Assembly (NCBI GenBank): GCA_023052935.1
Contig: CM041293.1
Coordinates: forward strand, 167,297,341 to 167,361,340
From: Piezodorus guildinii
Lineage: Eukaryota; Arthropoda; Insecta; Hemiptera; Pentatomidae
Length of the DNA stretch: 64,000 nt
Direction of reading: 5' to 3'
A model generated the notes under the pieces. It had not been told where the DNA came from. It ran no database searches and was given only the letters and a program-made list of their open reading frames with translations. The translations under genes and the position numbers were made by a program. Shown here piece by piece: positions 43,055 through 52,607 of the stretch. Position 1 is the stretch's first letter, and each line of letters opens with the position of its first letter.

Positions 43055-43438
43055 TTAAAAAAAAATAAACAAACAATTTTTATTCAGTGATATTAAAATC
43101 TGTTTTAATTGGGACATTTATAATTGCGATGAATTACGTCCATTCATACAATATTTACAAAAAAATAAATTTATAACATTTTTTTTTCAATAATAACAAT
43201 TTTTATTGAGAAAATTTTACAATCTGTCCCAATTTGGACATTAATAGTATTGCTGAATGATATCAAACATACTACATTCATACAATATTTACACAACATA
43301 AAATTACAATAAAATATATACACAATAATGAATCAATACAAAAGTCAATAATTCACTTATACCTATATACACATACACACACTCATACATACATCACATT
43401 GAGTGGAGAATCTAGCCAGTGCTAGAACTCCAATTTAT

Positions 43439-46123
43439 TTACAAAAGGTCGTGGGGCCACTGCCGTTTCAACCTTCTAGGTGGGTTGTATGGATGAGTGG
43501 AGCTGGATAGGGATTGAGCTAAAGGATTAGGATGATGAATGAGGTTCTGATGGAATTTGGAAAATTTGGATGGAATTAGGTCTGAAATAAATGGAACATT
43601 AAGGTCGTGGTGCAAGGTATAATTGGAGACATAATAAGGAGCATTTACTATTGTACGGAGGACTTTGGATTGAAAGGATTGAATGCGTTTGATGTTAGAA
43701 CGTTTAGCTGTCCCCCACAGTTCAAGTCCGTAGGTCCAGATGGGCTTCAGTATTGTCTTGTAGATTAATAATTTGTTTTCAACTGTAAGTTCAGATTTTC
43801 TGTTGAGTAGTCGGTATAACTGTCCGAATCGTCGGTTGAGTTCTTGTCTTTTAAGTCTTGTATGTGGGTTCCAAGTCAATCTTTTGTCTAACAGTAAGCC
43901 AAGATACCGGACTGTATCTGAGAGAGGAATCGGTAATGAGTTGAAATAAACTGGCGGACAGGATTTTCGTCTAAGAGTAAAGGTTATGTGTTTACATTTG
44001 GCTTCGTTCACCTTTACACGCCAGTTATTACACCAGTGTTCGATAAGGAAAAGGTGTCTCTGAAGGTTTAAGGATGCTGTTTCAGGATTGGAACTGGATG
44101 ATAGGATGGCGGTGTCGTCTGCAAAAGTTGCCAGAAAGGTATCAGGATGTGTAGGGATATCAGCAGTGTAAAGGATGTAGAGGATGGGTCCCAAGACGCT
44201 GCCTTGAGGAACACCGGCCTCAACGGGATAAAGGTTAGAAAATTCTTCACCACAGCGAACTCGGAAGGAACGGTTCGAGAGATAGGATCGGAGAATGAGG
44301 TATAGGGACTGGGGTAAATGGGTTTTCAGCTTGAAGAGTAATCCAGTGTGCCATACCCGGTCAAAAGCTTGCGCAATGTCCAGAAACGCACCAGAACAAT
44401 ACTCTTTGCATTCAAGAGCTGAGGAAATATGGTCTACAACTCGGAGCCCCTGTTGAACTGTGGAATGCTGAGGACGGAATCCAAACTGATGGGAAGGAAG
44501 ATTTTGAGATTCTAATATGGGTAGGATACGTTTAAGAAGAAGCCTTTCGAAGATTTTTGAGAGGATGGGGAGTAGACTAATAGGCCTGTAGGATGAAGTG
44601 TTGTTGGAAGGTTTACCTGGTTTTAAAAAAAGGATGATGGTGGAATGTTTCCATAACAGAGGAAAATAGGTGGTGCGGAGGATGCAGTTATAAATATAAG
44701 TAAGGAATATAATAGCTTTCTGCGGAAGTTGTCGGAGGATCTGGGGAGTAAGGAGATCGTGTCCAGGAGATTTACGGAGAGTCAGTTTTTGGAGAAGATA
44801 TTTGACCTCAGAGGGATTAATAGCTTTAGGAGGTAGGGAAAGTGGAATCGGTGACATAAGAAAGTCTTGCACTTTTGCGGTGTGATTGATTTGGGATTCC
44901 GGGTGAGGAGTGAATACTTTGGAGAGGTGTGTGGCGAATTCCTCGGCTTTATCTTCATCAGACGCAGCCCAGGAGTCATCACCACGTCGGAGAGGATGGG
45001 AAACATGATGGTATTTTAGGATCTTTTTCGTGACATTCCACAGGGAATTATCACGAGCTGATAGAGAGGAGAGGTAGGAATTAAAGGACTGGGAACGGAA
45101 GTTCGCCAACTCCCTCTTCAATTGTCTACAATAGAAGTTATAGGAGCGGCGATCTGTTGGGTGTCGGGTGCGCTGCCATAATGATCTTGCTCGGCGTTTG
45201 GTGTGGATAAGGTCTATAATAGGTTGTGGAAAATGATTTTGGTCTGGATTTATATTGGAGTGTTTAGGAGAGGAAGCAGTCCAGACAGCTTGTTGGATGG
45301 CGGTGGTAAAGGAATAGACGGAATTATCTAGGTCATCTTGGGTTTTGAGGGTTACTCTGAGGTCAATATTATCGGTCAGGATTTGGCGGAAAAGGTTCCA
45401 GTTGACAGGGCCTCGGATGAATGATGGTGGAATGGGTTTTGGAATTGGTGTGAGAGATACTTTTAGGATCAGTGGACTATGGTCTGAGGATAGTTCATCA
45501 AGGCGAGTTAAAGACGAGTTGAGAGAGCCTAATCCGCTGTGGATAAAGAAGTCGAGGATGTCAGGATTGCGGTTAGGATCGGTTGGCCAGTAGGTAGGGG
45601 AGTCAGGAGGCAGGATATTAAAATTTCGGGAGTTCAGTGCAGACAGCAAATTTCGTCCCCGAGAATTCGTGGTTCTGGAACCCCACTGCTGATGCTTGGC
45701 GTTTAAGTCTGCACCCAGAATGAAACGATTTCCTAAGGAATCCAGGAAGGATACAGATTCAGAATTGGAAATGGAATGTTTAGGAGGGCAATATGCAGAT
45801 GTGAGGGTTACCGGAAAGGAAAAAGTCTTGATTACTATGGATGTGGCTTGTAGGAAATCATAGGTGGGAAGTGGGAGTAAATGATGAGAGAGGGATTGGT
45901 GGACAATGATAGCAGAACCGGCATGGGCTTTACCGTCTGGGTGGTCAGTACGGTATGTCATGTATTGCGGTATTTTGAAGTACTGTTTAGTCGTTAGTCT
46001 TGTTTCAGTTATAAGTGCAACATCGATTGTTTTGTCTTGCAACAACGCTGTCAGTTCGTCAGTATGATTTCTAACACCATTCGCATTCCAAAGGAGAATG
46101 GATAAGGAGTTAGGTGAAGTCAT
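43439..46123 (-). CDS. Jockey-A ORF2: endonuclease and reverse transcriptase
   Basis: 894 codons, uninterrupted, a normal length for Jockey ORF2. The N-terminus is an APE-like endonuclease (LLWNANGVRNH at about 9-19; ALITETRLT at about 36-44, carrying the catalytic E; LGADLNAKHQQWGSR at about 134-148; SDHSPLIL at about 212-219, with the catalytic D-H). The RT follows: KSPGHDLLTPQIL, RPISLLPILSKIFERLL, FLDIAQAFDRVWH (first catalytic D), GVPQGSVLGPILY (about 638) and TFADDTAILSSS (about 667, the YADD-type box), then YLGLLLDKRLTWNPHTRLKR (about 742) and the C-terminal RRLKRQWPHDLL. No RNase H. Expected role: nicks the target and primes reverse transcription of element RNA. The start ATG immediately follows the ORF1 stop in the same frame, so translation is probably by reinitiation or a related route. 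Confidence 0.95.
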   Translation of the reverse strand: MTSPNSLSILLWNANGVRNHTDELTALLQDKTIDVALITETRLTTKQYFKIPQYMTYRTDHPDGKAHAGSAIIVHQSLSHHLLPLPTYDFLQATSIVIKTFSFPVTLTSAYCPPKHSISNSESVSFLDSLGNRFILGADLNAKHQQWGSRTTNSRGRNLLSALNSRNFNILPPDSPTYWPTDPNRNPDILDFFIHSGLGSLNSSLTRLDELSSDHSPLILKVSLTPIPKPIPPSFIRGPVNWNLFRQILTDNIDLRVTLKTQDDLDNSVYSFTTAIQQAVWTASSPKHSNINPDQNHFPQPIIDLIHTKRRARSLWQRTRHPTDRRSYNFYCRQLKRELANFRSQSFNSYLSSLSARDNSLWNVTKKILKYHHVSHPLRRGDDSWAASDEDKAEEFATHLSKVFTPHPESQINHTAKVQDFLMSPIPLSLPPKAINPSEVKYLLQKLTLRKSPGHDLLTPQILRQLPQKAIIFLTYIYNCILRTTYFPLLWKHSTIILFLKPGKPSNNTSSYRPISLLPILSKIFERLLLKRILPILESQNLPSHQFGFRPQHSTVQQGLRVVDHISSALECKEYCSGAFLDIAQAFDRVWHTGLLFKLKTHLPQSLYLILRSYLSNRSFRVRCGEEFSNLYPVEAGVPQGSVLGPILYILYTADIPTHPDTFLATFADDTAILSSSSNPETASLNLQRHLFLIEHWCNNWRVKVNEAKCKHITFTLRRKSCPPVYFNSLPIPLSDTVRYLGLLLDKRLTWNPHTRLKRQELNRRFGQLYRLLNRKSELTVENKLLIYKTILKPIWTYGLELWGTAKRSNIKRIQSFQSKVLRTIVNAPYYVSNYTLHHDLNVPFISDLIPSKFSKFHQNLIHHPNPLAQSLSSSTHPYNPPRRLKRQWPHDLL

Positions 46124-47440
46124 TTAGGGATTTTTCAAGGCAGGGATTAGATTCGATACTAGATTTGTAAGGAGTGATATAAGCGGCATAACAAGAGATT
46201 TGATTTCGGAGATGAACGATGTCATTAGACTGGTAAGATCTGTGACGTTTGATGGTGGAGGGATATGAGATATTTGATGTTGAGGAGATTTTTGAAGATT
46301 AGGTAAACTTTGAGGGATAGATTCTTGTACAATAGATTGAGAATGTTGAGGAAAATGTTGTTCCGGCAGTGCCTCGACTTCATGATTCTGGTTACCACCT
46401 CCAAGCAAGTGGGCAAATGACACGTTAGAATTTACAAGTTTTGATGGTTCTCTTCTGCTTCTGGTTGGTACAGCTGTTTCATTCGGATCCTGAGGTTTTT
46501 GGTATCTGGTTCTGAGTTTCTTGTAGATTTCACATCCCTTGTAGTTAGCCGGGTGGTCCTTGAGGCACAGAGCACATACAGCGGGTGCTGATCTTGATCT
46601 TGTACATTGTTCTGTTTTATGCTGTTCACCGCATTTCACACAGCGTGGTATGTGATGGCAATAACTTTTGGTATGACCATATGCCTGACAGTTATGGCAC
46701 TGGACTATTTCTTTCTTTGTGTAAGGTTTTTCAACTTTTACACGGGTATAGTACAGTCTGCTGAGGTCATAGATTTTTTCGACTCCTGCTGATGGTTCCA
46801 AGTCCACGAAGAATAGAGGCAGTGGACTTTTATCTTTTAGAACGTTGGTGACTTGCCTCACTTGGAATCCTAATTCTGTCAGTTCTTCTTTGATTGCTTC
46901 AACGGGTGTTGAGGAATGTAGGTTTCTGATTACGACCCTTAATGCTCTCTCTTGGCGCAGCTGATAAGTATGAAAGTCAGCTTTGGTCTCAGTCAGATAT
47001 TTTACAATCTTTCTGTAGGTTTCAGCAGTAGTCGGAGATATTTTAGTATCATTGGTTCTACTTATACAATAATAACTATTAGGATCTGTTACTTTGTTTA
47101 AATGCGCACACATCAGTTTAAAATTTTTAATATTTTTAACAAATATTGGTGGAGGTAGTGGTTCTCTGGGTATAGGAGAAGATTCCATGGTTTCTTTTTC
47201 ATTTTGGAGGATCTGAAATGGATTCGGTGTAAAAAACGGAGATTCATCAGTTATTCCTTGTGATGATGTGCTGGGCTGTGGTTCAGAACCTAATGAGGTA
47301 GCTGACGCGGTCGCTGGTGGAATCATTTTTTTATTTTGTTCACGGCGGGGTCTCTGTTTTGTTGGAGACGAGTTAGAACCTGCAGATCTAGATCTTTTAC
47401 TTGCAGACTTTGAGGACATGACTTGATGAAAATATCTCAT
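46124..47440 (-). CDS. Jockey-A ORF1: Gag-like RNA-binding protein
   Basis: 438 codons, uninterrupted, starting MRYFHQVMSSKSASKRSRSA with a basic, serine/proline-rich N-terminus. Residues about 155-245 match the PRE_C2HC domain that precedes zinc knuckles in Jockey-type Gag proteins (RALRVVIRNLHSSTPVEAIK, EELTELGFQVRQVTNVLKD, LPLFFVDLEPS). Three CCHC knuckles follow at about 247-305: CHNCQAYGHTKSYC, CVKCGEQHKTEQC, CALCLKDHPANYKGC. The tail is glutamine/proline-rich and ends in a hydrophobic LMTSFISEIKSLVMPLISLL stretch. Role known for the family: binds the element RNA and carries it to the nucleus. Followed without gap by ORF2. Confidence 0.93.
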   Translation of the reverse strand: MRYFHQVMSSKSASKRSRSAGSNSSPTKQRPRREQNKKMIPPATASATSLGSEPQPSTSSQGITDESPFFTPNPFQILQNEKETMESSPIPREPLPPPIFVKNIKNFKLMCAHLNKVTDPNSYYCISRTNDTKISPTTAETYRKIVKYLTETKADFHTYQLRQERALRVVIRNLHSSTPVEAIKEELTELGFQVRQVTNVLKDKSPLPLFFVDLEPSAGVEKIYDLSRLYYTRVKVEKPYTKKEIVQCHNCQAYGHTKSYCHHIPRCVKCGEQHKTEQCTRSRSAPAVCALCLKDHPANYKGCEIYKKLRTRYQKPQDPNETAVPTRSRREPSKLVNSNVSFAHLLGGGNQNHEVEALPEQHFPQHSQSIVQESIPQSLPNLQKSPQHQISHIPPPSNVTDLTSLMTSFISEIKSLVMPLISLLTNLVSNLIPALKNP

Positions 47441-47760
47441 TGATTAAGAAAATAATAATAATAAATAAATAATGAGATAAGAATTAATGATAAAAGAAAG
47501 ATAATTAAAAGAAAAGCAAGCCCGAGCTTGCCGAGCTAGCGGCAATCAGCTGATCAGTGACCCTTCTTTCACTTTTTCGTGATTGTACAAAGTAAATTAT
47601 AACTTTGCTTACCGAAACTTCTCCAATATTCACTGCCGTAATATTCCTAAGGTCTAGTGATGTTCTCCAGACTGAATTCAAGCGAATTCCTACTGAAAAA
47701 AGCAAAAATCTGAGAGACGATGTAACGTATGACTGTTATCATCGAGCGCATCAGCTGATC
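47441..47760 (-). promoter_or_regulatory. Jockey-A copy A 5'UTR with internal promoter
   Basis: Non-LTR elements of this clade carry an internal promoter near their first bases; this 320-bp leader is shared almost unchanged with copy B. It starts GATCAGCTGATGCGCTCGAT and has a second palindromic GATCAGCTGAT about 220 bp in (about 47540-47551), followed by a GC-rich GCCGCTAGCTCGGCAAGCTC segment. The E-box CAGCTG occurs in both. Promoter function is inferred. Confidence 0.6.
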
Positions 47761-47781
47761 TAAATTTATAACATAATAATG

Positions 47782-47818
<37 letters not shown>

Positions 47819-47928
47819 TAATCAATAAAATATCTAAGAGTCTAAAAATACGTATATACAAGCCACAAACATACAGCACTAGGGTTGAGAATCTAGGCTG
47901 TGCTAAAAATACAATTAAAGGGTAAAAC

Positions 47929-47929
47929 T

Positions 47930-47965
<36 letters not shown>

Positions 47966-48244
47966 CGCAACAGGCCGTGCAAGCCCTGGGCCTCGCGGTG
48001 TGATCTCCTGAGAGATTACACTCGCGTTTCACGATGAGATTCGTATTGTAGGGTCATCACTCCCTACGCCTGATTTTGTGAGTGGCCACCATTTGGCTGA
48101 CGGGCTTCACATACTCGGGGGAGAGGCTGCAAGTGAATCCCCATTTAATTACATCATTATAAAAGTCCCGCTGGGACTGGGATTCGAACTCGCAACCTGT
48201 AGCATGAGAAACTAACGCGCTAGCCACTCAGCCCGGGCTCCCCT
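47929..48244 (-). mobile_element. SINE-1, full length
   Basis: Minus copy with head GGGAGCCCGGGCTGAGTGGC (48225-48244), B box GCGAGTTCGAATCCCAG, body GATTCACTTGCAGCCTCTCC, GAGTATGTGAAGCCCGTCAG, CAGGCGTAGGGAGTGATGAC, GAGATCACACCGCGAGGCCC, CACGGCCTGTTGCG and a poly-A tail of about 33 (poly-T 47933-47965). Best preserved SINE-1 here. It sits in the old Jockey-A relic near its stop codon. Confidence 0.92.
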
Positions 48245-48613
48245 AAATAGTGATTAAGCTAGATTATTGGGGGAAGATCAGCTGATGCGCTCGATGATAA
48301 CAGTCATACGTTACTTCGTCTCTCAGATTTTTGCTTTTTTCAGTAGGAATTCGCTTGAGTTCAGTCTGGAAAACATCACTAGACCTCAGGAATACTACAG
48401 CAGTGAATATTGGAGAAATTTCGGTAAGCAAAGTTATAATTTACTTTGTACAATCACGAAAAAGTGAAAGGAGGGTCACTGATCAGCTGATTGCCGCTAG
48501 CTCGGCAAGCTCGGGCTTGCTTTTCTTTTCCTTATCTTTCTTTTATTTATTTTTTTTTCCTTCTTATTCTTATTCCATTATATATTTATTCCTATTTATT
48601 TTTTTTTTAATCA

Positions 48614-49930
48614 ATGCGATATTATCATCAAGTGATGTCCTCGAAAGTTACAAGTAAAAGATCTAGATCTGCAGGTTCAAACTCGTCTCCTACAAAACAG
48701 AGACCTCGCCGTGATAATAATAAAAAAATGATTCCACCAGCGACTGCTTCAGCTACCTCTTTGGGATCTGAACCATAGCCTAGCACATCATCACAAGGAA
48801 TAACTGAAGAATCACCGTTTTTTACACCGAACCCATTTCAGATCCTTCAAATTGAAAAAGAAACAATGGAATCTTCTCCTATACCAAAAGAACCACAACC
48901 TCCACCAATATTTGTTAAAAATATTAAAAACTTTCAACTACTGTGTGCGCATCTAAACAAATTAACCGATCCTAACAGTTATTATTGTATAAGTAGAACC
49001 AGTGATACTAAAATATCCCCGACTACCGCCGAAACCTACAGAAAAATAGTAAAATATCTGACTGAGACCAAAGCTGATTTTCATACATATCAGTTACGCC
49101 AGGAGAGAGCTTTAAGGGTTGTAATTAGAAACCTACACCCTTCGACACCAGCAGCAGCTATCCAAGAAGAACTGACGGAGATAGGCTATAAAGTGCGACA
49201 AGTCACCAACGTCCTAAAAGATAAAATTCCACTGCCTCTATTCTTTGTGGACCTGGAACCATCAGCAGGAGTTGAAAAAATTTATGACCTCAATAGATTA
49301 TACTATACTAGTGTAAGAGTTGAAAAACCTTACACTAAGAAAGAAATAGTTCAGTGCCACAATTGTCAGGCATATGGTCATACCAGAAGTTATTGTCACC
49401 ACATACCACGCTGTGTGAAATGCGGTGAACAACATAAGTCAGAAGAGTGTACAAGACCAAGATCAACACCCGCTGTTTGTGCCTTGTGCCTCGAGGACCA
49501 CCCGGCTAGCTACAAGGGATGTCAAGTCTACAAGAACCTCAAAAGCAGATACCAAAAACCTCAGAATCTGGATGAAACAGCTGAACCGATCAGAAGCAGA
49601 AGACAACCTTCAAAAACAATTGATTCCAATGTAACATTTGCCCATCTACTTGGAGGTGGGAACCAGAACAAAGAGGCCGAGGCCCTGCCGGAACAACGCA
49701 CACTTCAAATTCCTCAACCCGTTCTACAACCAGCTATTGCTCAAAATTTACCCAACCCTCAAAAACCTCATCCGCATCAAATTTCTCATATTCCTCCTCC
49801 ATCAAATGTCTCAGACCTTACAAGTTTGATGACATCCTTCATCAGTGAAATCAAATCCCTCGTTATGCCGCTAATATCACTACTTACTAATCTTGTATCA
49901 AACTTAATCCCTTCCTTAAAAAATCCTTAA
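48614..49930 (+). pseudogene. Jockey-A copy B ORF1, one premature stop
   Basis: Homologue of copy A ORF1, start at 48614 (MRYYHQVMSS). A TAG at 48776-48778 replaces a glutamine codon (codon 55); beyond it the frame is open for the rest, with PRE_C2HC and the three CCHC knuckles (CHNCQAYGHTRSYC, CVKCGEQHKSEEC, CALCLEDHPASYKGC) intact at about 49353-49520. Internal methionines such as 48866 could give an N-terminally shortened protein. The single lesion and the intact target duplication point to a young copy. Confidence 0.93.
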
Positions 49931-52607
49931 ATGACTTCACCTAACTCCTTATCCATTCTCCTATGGAATGCGAATGGTGTTAGAAATCATACTGACGAAC
50001 TTACAGCTTTATTGCAAGACAAAAACGTTGACGTAGCACTTATTACTGAAACTCGACTAACCACTAAACAGTACTTTAAAATACCTCAATACGTAACATA
50101 CCGTACGGACCACCCAGACGGCAAAGCCCATGCCGGTACTGCTGTCATTGTGCACCAGTCCCTCTCTCATCACTTACTCCCACTTCCTACCTATGATTTC
50201 CTACAAGCCACAGCCATAGTAATCAAAACTTTTTCCTTTCCGGTAACCCTTACATCAGCATATTGCCCTCCCAAACATTCCATTTCCAACACCGAATTTG
50301 TATCCTTTCTAAATTCCTTAGGAAATCATTTCATTCTGGGTGCAGACTTAAATGCCAAGCATCAACAGTGGGGTTCGAGAACCACGAATTCTCGTGGACG
50401 AAATTTGCTGTCTGCACTCAACTCCCGTCATTTCAATCTCCTACCTCCTGACTCCCCTACCTACTGGCCCCTACCGTAATCCTGACATCCTTGACTTCTT
50501 CATTCACAGCGGATTAGGCTCCCTCAACTTATCTGTAGCTCGACTTGATGAACTATCCTCAGACCATAGTCCACTGATCCTAAAAGTATCTCTCACTCCA
50601 ATTCCAAAACCTATCCCACCGTCATTTATCCGAGGCCCTGTCAACTGGAACCTATTTCGCCAAATCCTGACCGATAATATTAACCTCAGAGCGACCCTCA
50701 AAACCCCAGAAGACCTTGACGATTCCGTCTACTCCTTCACCACCGCCATTCAGCAAGCTGTCTGGACTGCCTCCTATCCTAAGCACTCCAATATAACTCC
50801 TTACCAAAACCATTTGCCTCAACACCTTGCAGACCTCATCCATGCAAAGCGCCGTGCCAGATCATTATGGCAGCGCACCCGACACCCAACAGATCGCCGC
50901 TCCTATAACTTCTATTGTAGACAATTGAAGCAGGAGTTGGCGACCTTCCGTTCCCAGTCCTTTAATTCCTATCTCTCCTCTCTGTCAGCTAGTGATAATT
51001 CCCTGTGGAATGTCACGAAGAAGATTTTAAAATCCCATCAAGTTTCCCATCCTCTCCGGCGTGGTGATGACTCCTGGGCTGCGTCTGATGAAGATAAAGC
51101 CGAGGAATTCGCCACACACCTCTCCAAAGTATTCACTCCTCACCCGGAATCCCAAAGCAATCATACCGCAGAAGTACAAGAATTCCTTTTGTCACCAATA
51201 CCTCTTTCACTACCTCCTACAGCTATTAATCCCTCTGAGGTTAAATATCTTCTCCAGAAACTGACCCTCCGTAAATCTCCTGGACATGATCTCCTTACCC
51301 CCCAGATCCTCCGTCAACTTCCGCAGAAAGCTATTATATTCCTTACCTATATCTACAACTGCATCCTACGCACCACCTATTTTCCTCTCTTGTGGAAACA
51401 TTCCACAATCATTCTTTTCCTAAAACCAGGTAAACCTTCCAGCAACACTTCCTCCTACAGACCTATTAGTCTACTCCCCATCCTCTCAAAAGTCTTTGAA
51501 AAACTCCTTCTAAAACGAATCCTGCCTATATTAGAATCACAAAATCTTCCTTCCCATCAGTTTGGTTTCCGTGCTCATCATTCCACTGTTCAACAAGGAC
51601 TCCGAGTTGTAGACCATATTTCCTCAGCCCTTGAATGCAAAGAGTATTGTTCTGGTGCGTTTCTGGACATAGCGCAAGCTTTTGACCGGGTATGGCACAC
51701 CGGATTACTCTTCAAGCTTAAAATGCATTTACCCCAGTCTCTATACCTCATTCTACGATCCTATCTCTCAAACCGCTCCTTCCGAGTTCGCTGTGGTGTA
51801 GAATTTTCTAACTTTTATCCCATTGAGGCCGGTGTTCCTCAAGGTAGCGTCTTGGGACCCGTCCTCTACATCCTATACACTGCTGATATTCCTATTCATC
51901 CTGACACCTTTCTGGCAACATTTGCAGATGACACCGCCATCCTATCATCCAATTCCGATCCTGAAATAGCATCCTTAATCCTGCAAAGACACCTTTGTCT
52001 TATCGAGGAATGGTGTAATGCTTGGCGTATTAAGGTTAATGAAAGCAAATGCACCCACGTCACCTTCACCCTTCGACGCAAATCCTGTCCAATGGTCCAT
52101 TTCAATTCCATACCGCTTCCTTCCTCAGACACAGTCCGGTATCTTGGCTTACTACTAGACAAAAGATTGACGTGGAACCCACATACAAGACTTAAACGAA
52201 AAGAACTCAACAGACGATTCGGACAGTTATACAGACTACTAAACAGAAAATCTAAGCTTACAGTTGACAACAAATTATTACTTTACAAGACAATACTGAA
52301 GCCAATCTGGACCTACGGACTTGAACTGTGGGGGACAGCTAAACGTTCTAACATCAAACGCATTCAATCCTTTCAATCCAAAGTCCTCCGAACAATAGTA
52401 AATGCTCCTTATTATGTCTCCAACTATACCTTACACCACGACCTTAATGTTCCATTTATTTCAGACCTGATTCCATCTAAATTTTCCAAATTCCACCAGA
52501 ACCTCATTCATCATCCTAATCCTCTAGCACAATCCCTATCCAGCTCCACTCATCCATACAACCCTCCTAGAAGGTTGAAACGGCAGTGGCCCCGAGACAT
52601 ATTGTAA
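49931..52607 (+). pseudogene. Jockey-A copy B ORF2, one 8-nt deletion
   Basis: Starts directly after the ORF1 stop, in the same frame. The first 180 codons carry the endonuclease N-terminal motifs (WNANGVRNH, ITETRLTTKQYF, LGADLNAKHQQWGS). Compared with copy A, 8 nt are missing near 50468-50475 (after TACTGGCC), which shifts the frame; the remainder is open from there to 52607 and contains SDHSPLIL, KSPGHDLLTPQIL, FLDIAQAFDRVWH, GVPQGSVLGPVLY (about 51832), TFADDTAILSS (about 51918), YLGLLLDKRLTW and RRLKRQWPRDIL. As it stands only a truncated endonuclease would be made. A single small lesion again argues for youth. Confidence 0.93.

Larger units (their letters stand above)
43180..47760 (-). 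mobile_element. Jockey-A copy A, full length
   Basis: 4581-bp non-LTR retrotransposon bounded by a 14-bp target duplication TAAATTTATAACAT (43166-43179 and 47761-47774). 5' end GATCAGCTGATGCGCTCGAT; 3' end poly-A (43180-43187 as poly-T). Contains a ~320-bp 5'UTR, ORF1, ORF2 and a ~255-bp 3'UTR. Both ORFs are uninterrupted, so this copy may be competent or very recently so. The gag-plus-EN-RT layout without RNase H is that of the Jockey clade. Confidence 0.95.

Noticed and set aside
47814..48032. 72-codon frame with a poly-lysine run
   Set aside because: SINE-1 poly-A tail and body read through; no protein.
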